From: Ovoidimarina sp038744785
GTDB taxonomy: Bacteria; Pseudomonadota; Alphaproteobacteria; Rhodobacterales; Rhodobacteraceae
Direction: 5' to 3'
Assembly: GCA_038744785.1 (NCBI GenBank)
Contig: JBCDLX010000001.1
Location: 124,001 to 188,000 of the forward strand
DNA: 64,000 nt
Position numbers and translations under genes: made by a program. This document shows, piece by piece, positions 41,404 through 50,818 of the stretch (positions are counted from its first letter, which is position 1; each line of letters begins with the position of its first letter). The notes under the pieces are model-generated. The model did no database searches. It was not told the origin of the DNA and worked only from the letters and a program-made list of their open reading frames with translations.

Positions 41404-43758
41404 ATGGACCGTTGGACAACCTCCACGATGCCCGCGTATGCATCCCCGATCAACAGGACCCAAGGGACGATAGCCGCCGTGTCACGCATTCCAGGCAGTA
41501 TCATGGGCGACGTCTGGCCGGCTGTGCTGCCGGGCGCGACGGACGCGGATTATGGTTCAGCGCATCTCTCCAGCGCAGGGCCGTTCCCCGCGCGCAGCCT
41601 TCAAACCCTTAGGTTGACCTACACCGCCGGTGAATTCGGGTTGGACGACACTGGCGCAATAAAGATTGTGCAGCGGTGGACACAGGACGGCGGACCGTTT
41701 CAGTTCGATGATCCCACCGCGGCGAATTATGTCACAGCGCGGGCGTCAAACGGGGTGGCGCTGGACCTTCACCAAGAGCCCTACCCCCACCAGCGGCCCT
41801 GGTACGCGGGATTTCGCGTCACCGTCACGCGTGGCAACATGGCGCCAGGGGATACAATCACGATGACACTCGGCGATGTTGATGGCGGCGGTCCCGGACT
41901 GCGCCTGCAAACCTTCTGCGAAAAACGGTTTGAGTTTGTGGTGCTTGCTGACCCGTGTGCAACGGGGGTGTTTCTTCCGGTTGGGACAACAGGATTTGAG
42001 ATCGAAGGCGGCCCCGCAGAAACATGGGTGCTGACGGCGCCCACCTTGCGCAGACCCAGTGAGCCGTTTTCGCTTGGGCTTCGCGCCGAAGATCGCTGGG
42101 GCAACGCAACCGGCGACCATGTCGACAAGCTCAAGCTTGCACCGTGCGATGGCATCGATGGATTGCCAGACACGGTGCGATTTCCGCGCGGCAAACGTGG
42201 GCTTCGGATCGAAGGGCTGGTCGCCGAACGTCCGGGCACGTACCGGTTTGAGCTGTTGTCAGACACAGGCGACCGGCTTGCCGTTTCAAATCCGCTCGTG
42301 ATCGCAGAGGGTGACATCGCTGCCTATTGGGGCGATCTCCACGGTCAAAGTGGCGAGACTGTCGGGATTGATACCATTGAAGAGTACATGACCTTCGCCC
42401 GCGACATCGCGTTTCTGGATGTTACAAGCCACCAAGCCAATGATTTTCAGCTGACAAACGCGTTCTGGGACCAGATCAACGCGGTCACCGCGGCGTTTGA
42501 CGATCCGGGGCAATTCACAGTGTTTCCAGGATATGAATGGTCGGCTAATACGCCCCTTGGCGGCGACCACAACGTCTTTTTCCGTCACGAGGGCGAACAG
42601 ATCCACCGATCCTCCCATGCCCTGCTTGAGGACCGAAGCGACCTTGCAAGCGATGCCCCCACGCTGGAAGAGCTTTTTCATAAACTTGAGGGCCGGGACT
42701 GCGTGATTTACGCTCATATCGGCGGACGGCCTGCCGATATTGCGCGCGCCGACGCTCCAAAGCTCCGAAGATCTGTGGAACTCCACTCGGATTGGGGCAC
42801 ATTCGAGTGGCTTTTGTTTGATGCGTTCGCGCTCGGCCACCGGGTCGGCGTCGTGTGCAACAGCGACGGACATAAGGGCGCGCCGGGCGCTTGTTATCCG
42901 GGCGCGTCCGAGTTTGGCGCCTACTCGGGCCTTACATGCTTCTTGGCCACGGAATTGACCCGCGACGCCATATTCGACGCGATGCGGGCGCGGCGCCATT
43001 TTGGCACGACGGGCTGCCGGATGCACATCGATCTGACCGCCGCCATCGGGCCATCCGGCCGGGTGTTTGCAGACGACCCGCGCTGGTCCGAAGCGCCGCC
43101 CATCCCGGCAGAAATTGCCCAGATAGGCGACATCATCACGTCGGATGAAACCGAGGTCGCTATCGATTTCCACGTCACCGCGCAGGCCCCGATCGAACGG
43201 ATCGATGTGTTTTCCGGGTCCGAGATCATCAAGACGCATCGCCCCTTTCAGACCAGTGAACTGGGAAACCGCATTCGCGTTGTCTGGCAGGGGGCCGCGT
43301 ATCGCGGTCGCGGTCGGCAGACCCACTGGCATGGCGACCTGACCATCGGCGGCGGCCGCATCAACCGGATGGCGTCCTTCAACCTTTGGAACCATGACCG
43401 GCCTACGGGTTTGGTCGACGCCCATAAGCTGGGTTTTGATATCGTGACCACAGGCAATTTTGCAGGCGTCGATCTGTGGGTCGACCCCGGCGCGGATGCC
43501 GACATTCGGATAGAGTGTCCCGTGGTGCAAGCGAAGGTGCCCATTGGCAGTCTTGGATTGGAGGATATCGTCGTCGATGCCGGTGGGCTTGATCGCAAGA
43601 TCCGCCTTTTCCGTCTGCCCGAAACGCTGAGCGACCGTCAGATGTCGCGCCGAACCTACATTCCAAGAAACAAAGACGGGCGCGACACACCTATATGGAT
43701 CAGGGTCACGACCGAAGACGGCCACCGGGCCTGGACCAGTCCGATCTACTGGATCTGA
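41404..43758 (+). CDS. DUF3604 (PHP-like) protein
   Basis: A 784-aa protein. A beta-rich N-terminal half lies at about 30-300. The DUF3604 domain then begins at AYWGDLHGQSGET and carries metal-binding-like motifs: DVTSHQAND, FPGYEWSA, YAHIGGRP and VCNSDGHKGAPG. This looks like a PHP-type metallo-phosphoesterase or amidohydrolase-like centre. There is no signal peptide, so it is probably cytoplasmic. The substrate is unknown. It is 12 bp after the LysR gene and likely cotranscribed. The start is uncertain (41404 or 41428). Confidence 0.8.
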   Translation: MDRWTTSTMPAYASPINRTQGTIAAVSRIPGSIMGDVWPAVLPGATDADYGSAHLSSAGPFPARSLQTLRLTYTAGEFGLDDTGAIKIVQRWTQDGGPFQFDDPTAANYVTARASNGVALDLHQEPYPHQRPWYAGFRVTVTRGNMAPGDTITMTLGDVDGGGPGLRLQTFCEKRFEFVVLADPCATGVFLPVGTTGFEIEGGPAETWVLTAPTLRRPSEPFSLGLRAEDRWGNATGDHVDKLKLAPCDGIDGLPDTVRFPRGKRGLRIEGLVAERPGTYRFELLSDTGDRLAVSNPLVIAEGDIAAYWGDLHGQSGETVGIDTIEEYMTFARDIAFLDVTSHQANDFQLTNAFWDQINAVTAAFDDPGQFTVFPGYEWSANTPLGGDHNVFFRHEGEQIHRSSHALLEDRSDLASDAPTLEELFHKLEGRDCVIYAHIGGRPADIARADAPKLRRSVELHSDWGTFEWLLFDAFALGHRVGVVCNSDGHKGAPGACYPGASEFGAYSGLTCFLATELTRDAIFDAMRARRHFGTTGCRMHIDLTAAIGPSGRVFADDPRWSEAPPIPAEIAQIGDIITSDETEVAIDFHVTAQAPIERIDVFSGSEIIKTHRPFQTSELGNRIRVVWQGAAYRGRGRQTHWHGDLTIGGGRINRMASFNLWNHDRPTGLVDAHKLGFDIVTTGNFAGVDLWVDPGADADIRIECPVVQAKVPIGSLGLEDIVVDAGGLDRKIRLFRLPETLSDRQMSRRTYIPRNKDGRDTPIWIRVTTEDGHRAWTSPIYWI

Positions 43759-43800
43759 ACTGACACCGCCCAATCCGGATTGCCCAAAGCGATCCGGACC

Positions 43801-44892
43801 CTAGCGGGGCGGTGCTTTGGTGCGCGTTCCCGGCTCAAGATGCGCTGGCTGAAGACTTTCTTCAAAGAAATCCCGCGGGACCCAGGTGGCCTCTTCGCCG
43901 AGTTTCTGGCCGTCTGTATCCAACCAATCCGACGCAGCCCGGCGACCCACGTCAAAGAGCTTTTCTAGAAATGCGGGCTCGGCATTAAGTTTGCTCGACG
44001 CACCAAAATCTCGAAGTTCGTCCTCGGCTTCGATCATGTGTAGTCGGGCATCGCGATAAGCAGCACGGTCCAGGCCTTCATGGGTAATGACCTCCCACAA
44101 GAAGCCGACCGAACGCAGTTCCTTGATCAGACTGCTGTTGAATGTGATTTCGTTCAGCCGGTTCTCGATCTCGGCAGCAGTCTTGGGTACCCCGGGCCGC
44201 TCAAAGGGGTTGATCTGCACCAGAATTATGTCCCGGGCGTCGGTTTCATCAATCAGCGGGAAAAGCGGTGGATTTCCCATGTAGCCACCGTCCCAATAGG
44301 CCTCACCTTCGATCTCGACGGCCTTGAACAGCGTCGGCAGGCACGCCGAGGCCATCACGGCATCGCAGGTGATATGCGGTTGGCGAAAGATCTTCGGACG
44401 TCCTGTGCGAACGTTCGTGGCACATAGGAAAAGCTTGATCGCCCCAGACGCATTGATCACGTCGAAGTCAAAGCAGTTGTCGACGATCTCCTGCAGCGGA
44501 TTGATGTCCATCGGGTTGAACTGATAGGGCGAAAAAACACGCCCAAAAATCTGGGACGCCAGATAAGAGGGCGAAAAATCCAGCGTCCACCGGCCCAGAA
44601 ACTTGTCCACCGGGCTGCGCCTTATCGGACTAAGCGCTGCGGCATCGCTCACCTCGGACCAGTAATGGCTCAAAAGCTCGGCTGCGCGCGTCGGGCCGCC
44701 CTGGCATAATCCCTGGGCAAGCGCGACCGCGTTCATCGCGCCGGCGCTAGTGCCAGACACCCCTCGTATCCTAATCCAGTCCTCTTCCAGGAGCCGGTCC
44801 AATACACCCCATGTGAACGCACCGTGCGATCCACCGCCTTGTAATGCGATATCGACATGCACGTGTAAGGTTTGCGCAGTTTTGCTTGCCAC
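43801..44892 (-). CDS. Patatin-like phospholipase
   Basis: A 363-aa lipid acyl hydrolase with a Ser-Asp dyad. Oxyanion hole GGGSHGAFTWG, nucleophile elbow GTSAGAMNA, and the Asp in WDGGYMGNPPLFP. The GTG at 44892 has GAGG 7 bases upstream and a better position than the ATG at 44934, which adds 14 residues of poor quality. In this group patatins often lie near 3-hydroxybutyrate genes, but none are here. Convergent with DUF3604. Confidence 0.87.
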   Translation of the reverse strand: MASKTAQTLHVHVDIALQGGGSHGAFTWGVLDRLLEEDWIRIRGVSGTSAGAMNAVALAQGLCQGGPTRAAELLSHYWSEVSDAAALSPIRRSPVDKFLGRWTLDFSPSYLASQIFGRVFSPYQFNPMDINPLQEIVDNCFDFDVINASGAIKLFLCATNVRTGRPKIFRQPHITCDAVMASACLPTLFKAVEIEGEAYWDGGYMGNPPLFPLIDETDARDIILVQINPFERPGVPKTAAEIENRLNEITFNSSLIKELRSVGFLWEVITHEGLDRAAYRDARLHMIEAEDELRDFGASSKLNAEPAFLEKLFDVGRRAASDWLDTDGQKLGEEATWVPRDFFEESLQPAHLEPGTRTKAPPR

Positions 44893-45168
44893 GTAAGTCC
44901 CTCGATCAGAGATTGAAAATCTCATTTGGTCCAATGCAACGCCGAAATCGTTACGTGACGTGTTTCGTCCTGTCTACAGCGCCCGTGCACCGCGGGTTTA
45001 AAGACACATTTGCCAAGCGTTTTGCACAAGATTTTCGCAAGACCTTATCCAAAGGAGAGCCGAACTTACGGCGTTCGGTGATCCAGAGACTCCGCGCCAC
45101 CGTAAGTGTTAGGACTGTTAACTTCGGGCGCAGACAACTGTGCCTGCGACAAGAGAGATATTGAGAAG

Positions 45169-45300
45169 ATGAACACGACCGCAGATCATATCGCGACCAT
45201 CGCGAGCACCGACATGCCGGTAAAGCTCAGTCATGCTGAGGCAATGGCAAGGCTGGCGGCATTAGCCCGGCAAGCCGCCACACAAAAGTACTTCTCTTGA
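45169..45300 (+). CDS. Possible 43-aa protein
   Basis: ATG 45169 to TGA 45298-45300 encodes 43 residues, partly amphipathic (MPVKLSHAEAMARLAALARQAATQ). GAGA stands 3 bases before the ATG. It sits in the gap between the patatin promoter and the convergent aldo/keto reductase. There is no family similarity that I recognise; it may be a chance ORF. Confidence 0.3.
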   Translation: MNTTADHIATIASTDMPVKLSHAEAMARLAALARQAATQKYFS

Positions 45301-45314
45301 CGCGTCAGTACCGC

Positions 45315-46313
45315 CTATGAATATCGTTCTGGCCCAATCCACTGCTCTTCTGAGTAGCGATCTCCATGCGCCCAGCCGACCGGCAGTGTCGCTTCAATCC
45401 GTGCAAGATCGTCAGGCGAAAGAGCAAGAGTGGCGCCCGCGACGCATTCATGGAAATGACTAACCGACCGCGATCCGGGGATTGGGATCACGTGATCACC
45501 GCGTGTCAGAAGCCACGCAATTGCAAGCCCCGCCGCCGTTGTCCCCATATCTGCCGCAAGGTGCCGGAAAGCCTTGGTAACGCGTAGGTTCTCAGTCAGG
45601 TTCGGTTCCATAAACCGCGGGCTAACGGCCAGAAACGGAATGTCTGCAAGACGTTGGCGCGGAATGGGCGCATCGGTCAGGAGCGATCGGCCTAGTGGCG
45701 AGAACGCAACCATCGCTACGCCCAATTCGGCGCAAGTTTGAACAAGACCCAGATCCGGGAAGCGTGTAGACAAAGAGTACTCGGATTGAACCGCTGCAAT
45801 GGGATAAGCGGCCATTGCCCGGCGCAGCGTCGTTGGTGCAACTTCCGACAATCCGATCGCCCGTGTCTTACCCTTTTCAACCAGGCGGCCGAGGTTCGCG
45901 GCGGTTTCCTCCGGTGTTAGTCTCGGGTCGCGGCGGTGGACGTAGAACAGGTCAACCCAATCCAACCCCAATCGCGCAAGGGAACGATCAAGCTCGGCTT
46001 CTAAATGTTCAGCCGAGTTGTCAATTACCCGATTTCCGCTCGCGTCGTTTGTGATCGAGGCCTTTGTCGCGATAACAAATTCGTCCCGCGCACCGGGATG
46101 CGCGGCCAGATAGGTTCCGATCGCGCTTTCGGATTTTCCCATCCCATAGACATTTGCGGTGTCGAGATGTGTAACACCCAAATCGCGGCAAGCATCCAGA
46201 ATGGCGTGACTCTCGGCCTCGTTCGTGGGGCCATACATGTCCGAGAATGACATCGCCCCATAACCGATTTCGCCGACCTCTGGCCCGTTCGCCCCAAGCT
46301 TACGCTTCTTCAT
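45315..46313 (-). CDS. Aldo/keto reductase
   Basis: A 332-aa NADPH-dependent oxidoreductase with a TIM barrel. The catalytic tetrad fits Asp and Tyr in HLDTANVYGMG, Lys in IATKAS and His in FYVHRRDP. The NADP segment IPIPGSRSVSHFHEC is present. It resembles AKR13/YakC-type enzymes. It is last in the minus-strand set GntR - racemase-like - enolase-superfamily - AKR, 75 bp after the enolase-superfamily gene, so it may act on a carbonyl intermediate of that pathway. Confidence 0.87.
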   Translation of the reverse strand: MKKRKLGANGPEVGEIGYGAMSFSDMYGPTNEAESHAILDACRDLGVTHLDTANVYGMGKSESAIGTYLAAHPGARDEFVIATKASITNDASGNRVIDNSAEHLEAELDRSLARLGLDWVDLFYVHRRDPRLTPEETAANLGRLVEKGKTRAIGLSEVAPTTLRRAMAAYPIAAVQSEYSLSTRFPDLGLVQTCAELGVAMVAFSPLGRSLLTDAPIPRQRLADIPFLAVSPRFMEPNLTENLRVTKAFRHLAADMGTTAAGLAIAWLLTRGDHVIPIPGSRSVSHFHECVAGATLALSPDDLARIEATLPVGWAHGDRYSEEQWIGPERYS

Positions 46314-46388
46314 ACCTGCCCGCCTCTTTCCGGAACGACACCCGACATGGATATCCGGGCGGGTTGCGGGCGTCCATCGCGGTGCGCG

Positions 46389-47510
46389 TCAGACCAGAAG
46401 TTCCGTCCGATAGCGATCAAGCATATCGGGGTCCGGCGCTGTTCCAAGGCCGGGCGCAGTCGGTACATGAACATCGCCATTCCGGACGGGGAACGGGTCA
46501 ACGGCGATATCGGCCTTGGCATAATAGGTCGACATGTAGAATTCACACCCAAGAACAAGCTCGGGCACCGCTGCCATCAGATGCGCGCCTGCGGTATGCG
46601 CGATCGAGGTTTCGAACATGCACCCTCCGTAGACCTCGATCCCGGCCGCGCGTGCAATCGCCGCGATCTCCAGGCAGCGGCGCATCCCCCCCGACTTGGC
46701 GATCTTCAAGGAAAAGATGTCGGCCATACGCAAGGCAGCCCCGCGAAACGCATCGCGCGTGTCCATCACGCTCTCATCCGCCATTATCGGCACATCCACG
46801 GCACGAGTGATTTCCGCCAAAGCCTCGCGTTCGAACATGCGCACGGGTTGCTCTACAAACTCGGGCGCAAAAGCTTCGAGGTCCTTAATGCGACGGATCG
46901 CATCATAGGCCCGCATCCCTTGATTGTAGTCGATCCGAAGGCGGATCTCTTCGCCGTAGCGCGCACGTAGTTTTTCAAGCCGCATAAGGTCGAACCGATG
47001 GTCGGAAAACCCCGTCTTGATTTTGTAGATCCTAACGCCCGCGTCCCACATCGCCGCGACGTCATCCAAATCCGCATCAAAATCGGGGTTCGCAATGGAA
47101 AAACTCAACGGGATGCTGTCCCGATGGCGACCGCCCAACAGTTCTGAAACCGGTAGCTCGGCGATTTGTCCCACCAGATCCAGTAACGCGCATTCGAGGG
47201 CCGCCTTGGCCTCGGTATGGCCAACAAGTGCGCGTTCGGCAGCCGTCATGATCGGGTCGACAAGAACCGGGTCGCGTCCCAGAACAACGGGGCGCAAATG
47301 GGTGTGAAGCGCAGCCGCACTGCCCTCGAGCGTTCCGGTGAACACGGGCCAAGGCGATGCCTCGCCCCAGCCCGTCAGCCCGCTATCCGTCCGAAGCTCG
47401 CACAAGGCCACATTGATCGCAGCCACGTCGCCTGAGCCGTGCGAATGAACCGCCTTTGCAGGGATCGACAAGCAATGCACGCGCATCTCTGCGATCCGTT
47501 GATCGGTCAC
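46389..47510 (-). CDS. Enolase-superfamily enzyme (mandelate racemase/muconate lactonizing type)
   Basis: A 373-aa protein. Capping domain at about 1-125 and a TIM barrel after it. The second-strand KxK motif is KIKTGF; metal ligands fit D in RLRIDYNQG, E in EFVEQPV and D/E in IMADESV; the sixth-strand Lys fits SLKIAKSGG. These are features of the MLE subgroup (cycloisomerases, epimerases, some dehydratases). The reaction cannot be fixed from sequence. The GTG start overlaps the upstream racemase-like stop. It probably acts on an acid brought in by the nearby TRAP system. Confidence 0.85.
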   Translation of the reverse strand: MTDQRIAEMRVHCLSIPAKAVHSHGSGDVAAINVALCELRTDSGLTGWGEASPWPVFTGTLEGSAAALHTHLRPVVLGRDPVLVDPIMTAAERALVGHTEAKAALECALLDLVGQIAELPVSELLGGRHRDSIPLSFSIANPDFDADLDDVAAMWDAGVRIYKIKTGFSDHRFDLMRLEKLRARYGEEIRLRIDYNQGMRAYDAIRRIKDLEAFAPEFVEQPVRMFEREALAEITRAVDVPIMADESVMDTRDAFRGAALRMADIFSLKIAKSGGMRRCLEIAAIARAAGIEVYGGCMFETSIAHTAGAHLMAAVPELVLGCEFYMSTYYAKADIAVDPFPVRNGDVHVPTAPGLGTAPDPDMLDRYRTELLV

Positions 47511-48259
47511 AGAATTTCTCCTGGAACTCGAACATCATCCAGATCAAGCGGAAAACGTCGCGGCAACAGCGCCGACTGAAACCACAGAAGATAGGTGTAG
47601 ATCGAGAAAACCGGCCGCCCGGTTGCTCGGCGAATGTCTGCCGCGTATGGTACCATATTCGTGCATTCTAGGAGAATTGCGCCAACGGACGGATGGTCCG
47701 ACACCAGCCGCCGGGCTGCAGCGATATTGTCAATACGTGCCTGATCAAAGTCGATCTCTGACGCATCATCAAGCACGCGCGTCGTGAAATGCGATCCTGA
47801 CCCGGTTCCGGCGACCGGTGTATCAAGCGGAATGCCGGATGCCCTTAAATGGACCTCCGTCAGAGTCTCGGAAGAGATCGTCAGAATTCCAACACAGCAG
47901 TCTTTCGGCAGTGTTCGGGCGATCATCGGCGCCTGCAGAAGTGACGAGGCAGCCACCGGGACGCCCAGAGCAGCGCACATCTCGTCCTGAAACGGTACGA
48001 GAAACCCGCAGTTCGTGGCAACCCCGTCACAGCCAAGATCGACAAGCTCGCGGCCTGCGGCCAAGAACGCTTCAAGAAGGGGGCGCGCATCCCCGCGCAC
48101 CACCTCGTCGGGGGTTGCATCCCTCACAACCTTGAACTGAACCGGAAACGGCCAGGTTCCCGCGTTTCCAATGTCGCCCGGTACGCGTGGAAAGCGCGTG
48201 TTTAGCATCAGGATCCCAAGCGTGGCCCCGAACACTGTCTTTCCCCCGGGCGTGGTCAT
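47507..48259 (-). CDS. Asp/Glu-racemase-fold protein
   Basis: A 250-aa protein of the aspartate/glutamate/hydantoin racemase superfamily. The two-cysteine pattern is seen in GVATNCGFL and LLECTNMVP, with a GILTISSE strand. Members are racemases, maleate isomerases or decarboxylases. ATGA overlap with the upstream GntR gene and GTGA overlap with the downstream enolase-superfamily gene show a tight operon. The substrate is unknown. Confidence 0.8.
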   Translation of the reverse strand: MTTPGGKTVFGATLGILMLNTRFPRVPGDIGNAGTWPFPVQFKVVRDATPDEVVRGDARPLLEAFLAAGRELVDLGCDGVATNCGFLVPFQDEMCAALGVPVAASSLLQAPMIARTLPKDCCVGILTISSETLTEVHLRASGIPLDTPVAGTGSGSHFTTRVLDDASEIDFDQARIDNIAAARRLVSDHPSVGAILLECTNMVPYAADIRRATGRPVFSIYTYLLWFQSALLPRRFPLDLDDVRVPGEIL

Positions 48260-48984
48260 TGCGCCGCGCTCCGCGGGGCATAAAGATCGGCAAAGGCCAA
48301 CCGCACGGCTTCGGTCGCGTGACTTGCCCTATGCTCGATATGTTCGCGCATCGCATCTGCCGCACCGGGAGCGTCGCCACGCCAAACGTGGTGCAGGATC
48401 ATACGGTGGCGTTCGGTCGTCGTGCGACCGGCAGCCTGCAATTGACGAAGATCAGCGGCACGAACGTACCGGATCTTGTCATACACTGTCTCCAGCATCC
48501 GCACGAGTTCGGGGTTTCCGGACAGAATACAAAGCTGCATGTGAAATGCCTCATCCAACTCCAAAAGCCGTAGCGGATCCGTGCAGGCAGCGTATTCTTC
48601 GGCGGTCTCATCCAGTGCGGCATCAAGCCTTGCTATGTCCGTTTGGTTTGCACGCTGCGTCGCACGGCGGACCGCCTCGCATTCAATAGCAATCCTGGTC
48701 TCATACAGATGCACGATGCGTTCCGGCGTCAATGACCGGCAAAAGAAACCGCGGCCTGCCTGAAAATCGATGAACCCCTCGGCTACCAACCTGTTGAGTG
48801 CTTCGCGTAAAGGGGTACGGCTGGCACCCAACGTTCGGGACAGCGCCGATTCGTTGATCCGTTCACCCGGCTTGAACTCGAACGCCGCAGCCATCGTGCG
48901 CAGCCGCATATAAAGCGCGCTGACAGTATCCTCAAAGTCTATTGCCGCTTGGTCCACTGGGACGACATCCTTTTCCTCGATCAA
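48256..48984 (-). CDS. GntR-family regulator (FCD type)
   Basis: A 242-aa regulator. N-terminal winged HTH at about 25-85 (GERINESALSRTLGASRTPLREALNRLV) and an all-helical FCD ligand domain with metal-binding-like residues (LDEAFHMQL, ERHRMILHHV, MREHIEHR). It diverges from the ThDP enzyme gene across a 91-bp gap containing a CTGTATACAG palindrome, its likely operator. It probably represses both arms of the catabolic island until the substrate is present. Confidence 0.9.
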   Translation of the reverse strand: MIEEKDVVPVDQAAIDFEDTVSALYMRLRTMAAAFEFKPGERINESALSRTLGASRTPLREALNRLVAEGFIDFQAGRGFFCRSLTPERIVHLYETRIAIECEAVRRATQRANQTDIARLDAALDETAEEYAACTDPLRLLELDEAFHMQLCILSGNPELVRMLETVYDKIRYVRAADLRQLQAAGRTTTERHRMILHHVWRGDAPGAADAMREHIEHRASHATEAVRLAFADLYAPRSAAQ

Positions 48985-49011
48985 GTCTAACCTGCCTGTT
49001 GCCCAAGAGAC

Positions 49012-49045
49012 AACACTGTGTATTGTGCTGTATACAGTACTGTGT
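49012..49045. promoter_or_regulatory. Candidate GntR operator with palindrome CTGTATACAG
   Basis: CTGTATACAG at 49028-49037 is a perfect 10-bp palindrome midway between the GntR and ThDP-enzyme start codons (38 bp to 49076). ACTGTGT occurs on each side, near 49013 and 49039. Short TGTATACA-like palindromes are typical FCD-GntR sites. Confidence 0.55.
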
Positions 49046-49075
49046 CAGCACGCAAAGCCAGCTTGGGGACCGGAC

Positions 49076-50767
49076 ATGTCAAACCAGATGACGGGTGCAG
49101 ATGCGATGGTGCGAATGCTACAGGCGCACGGCGTTCAGCACATATTCGGGCTTTGCGGTGACACCACCTTGCCGCTCTACGATTCGCTTCTGCAGCTCGA
49201 TCACGGGATCACGCATGTCCTGACCCGCGACGAACGCTCGGCCGCTTATATGGCTGATGGATACGCACGGGTCAGCGGGCGGCCGGGCGTTTGCGAGGGG
49301 CCGTCGGGCGGCGGGGCAACCTACATCTTGCCGGGCCTGATCGAGGCCAGTGAATCAAGCTACCCGGTTCTGGGCATAACGTCGGACATCTCTGTGGCGA
49401 GCTATGGAAAATACCCGCTAACCGAGGTGGATCAGGAAGCTCTTATGCGCCCCCTGACAAAGTGGAACACCGTCATCAGACAAGCGTCGCATATACCAAG
49501 AATGGTCCGGGCTGCATTCCGGGCAATGGCGACGGGTCGCCCTGGTGCCGCACATCTCGGTCTGCCGTACGACATCCAATACGATCCGGTGGAGGCCGAG
49601 GATATCTGGGCGGACGGCGCACTTGCCTGCTTTCCCGCCTACCCTGCAGCGCCGCAACCGGGCGCCGTAGAAGAAGCTGTCGCGGCGATTCTGTCGGCGA
49701 AGTCCCCACTAATCGTCTGCGGCGGCGGTGTTGTCATCTCTGGCGCGATGGAAGAATTGAGCCGGTTGGCACTTCGGCTTGATATCCCCGTTGCCACCTC
49801 GATCTCGGGTAAGGGTGCGCTTGCCGAAACCCACCCCAACGCCGTGGGGGTTGTCGGTTCGAATGGCGGGACCGACGAGACCTGGGAAGCGATGGAAGCC
49901 GCCGACCTTGTGGTGTTCATGGGGTGCCGTGCTGGGTCGACCACGACCGCGCGCTGGGAGGCTCCGAAACCTGGGACCCGCATCGTGCATTTCGACAGCG
50001 ACCCCATGGTGATTGGCGCCAATTATCCGACCGAAGTCGGGATCGTTGCCGATCTGCGACTGGCGCTGGCAGAGGTAAACCGGGTTCTGGACACGCAAGA
50101 TCAAGGAGAAAGCACGTTTGGTGGCGCGGCGGCCGTAGCAGATCTAAAGGCGCGCAAATTTGCAGCGTTCACCGCGATTGCTGAAAGCACGTCGACCCCG
50201 ATGACCCCCGAGCGCGTGATCGCGGCGCTGCAGGCGACGCTCCCCGAAGAGGCAGTCATCGTCTCCGATCCCGGCACAAGCTGCCCGTATCTCTCGGCTT
50301 ACTTACAGCTTCCTAAGCCAGGCCGCCACTTCATCACAAATCGCGCGCATGGGGCGCTTGGCTATTCGCTCTCGGCCGCGCTTGGGGCGTGGTACGGACG
50401 ACCTGGGGCCAAGACCGTCGCACTTATGGGCGACGGGTCGTTCGGTTTCACCTGCGGTGAGCTTGAGACGGTTTGCCGGTCGCGGGCGAACATCACCTTC
50501 GTAGTTCTGTCGAACGCAAGCTTCGGCTGGATCAAGGCCAGCCAAAAGGCCGACAAGGGCGCAAGATACTATAATGTGGACTTCTCACGCACGGACCACG
50601 CCGCGATCGCGGCGGCCTACGGCGTCAAGAGTTGGAGCGTTGAGGATCCCACCCATTTGGAAGGCGTCTTGCGCGAAGCTATAGCGTATGACGGTCCAAC
50701 ACTGATCGATGTCGCGACGCAGCCGTTGGAACAGGCGGCCGCCCCGGTCCGGCGGTGGATGGGGTGA
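49076..50767 (+). CDS. Thiamine-diphosphate-dependent enzyme (acetolactate-synthase-like)
   Basis: A 563-aa ThDP enzyme of the acetohydroxyacid synthase/benzoylformate decarboxylase type. Catalytic Glu in DERSAAYMADGYAR, a central FAD/nucleotide-like domain (about 195-330), and the ThDP/Mg motif GDGSFGFTCGEL with the NASFGW end. The branched-chain housekeeping AHAS normally pairs with ilvN, absent here. It is the first gene right of the operator, before a D-amino-acid-oxidase-like gene, so decarboxylation or carboligation of a 2-oxo acid is plausible. The ATG at 49076 has GGGGA before it. Confidence 0.85.
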   Translation: MSNQMTGADAMVRMLQAHGVQHIFGLCGDTTLPLYDSLLQLDHGITHVLTRDERSAAYMADGYARVSGRPGVCEGPSGGGATYILPGLIEASESSYPVLGITSDISVASYGKYPLTEVDQEALMRPLTKWNTVIRQASHIPRMVRAAFRAMATGRPGAAHLGLPYDIQYDPVEAEDIWADGALACFPAYPAAPQPGAVEEAVAAILSAKSPLIVCGGGVVISGAMEELSRLALRLDIPVATSISGKGALAETHPNAVGVVGSNGGTDETWEAMEAADLVVFMGCRAGSTTTARWEAPKPGTRIVHFDSDPMVIGANYPTEVGIVADLRLALAEVNRVLDTQDQGESTFGGAAAVADLKARKFAAFTAIAESTSTPMTPERVIAALQATLPEEAVIVSDPGTSCPYLSAYLQLPKPGRHFITNRAHGALGYSLSAALGAWYGRPGAKTVALMGDGSFGFTCGELETVCRSRANITFVVLSNASFGWIKASQKADKGARYYNVDFSRTDHAAIAAAYGVKSWSVEDPTHLEGVLREAIAYDGPTLIDVATQPLEQAAAPVRRWMG

Positions 50768-50818
50768 CAAGTAAGCCCTTGATAAGCGCGCGATACCGGC
50801 AAAGACTGCCCGCCAGGA

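Noticed and set aside
42286..43773. 495-codon open frame opposite the DUF3604 gene
   Set aside because: It is antisense to a gene with clear metal-binding motifs and shows no domain of its own; long antisense frames are common in GC-rich DNA.
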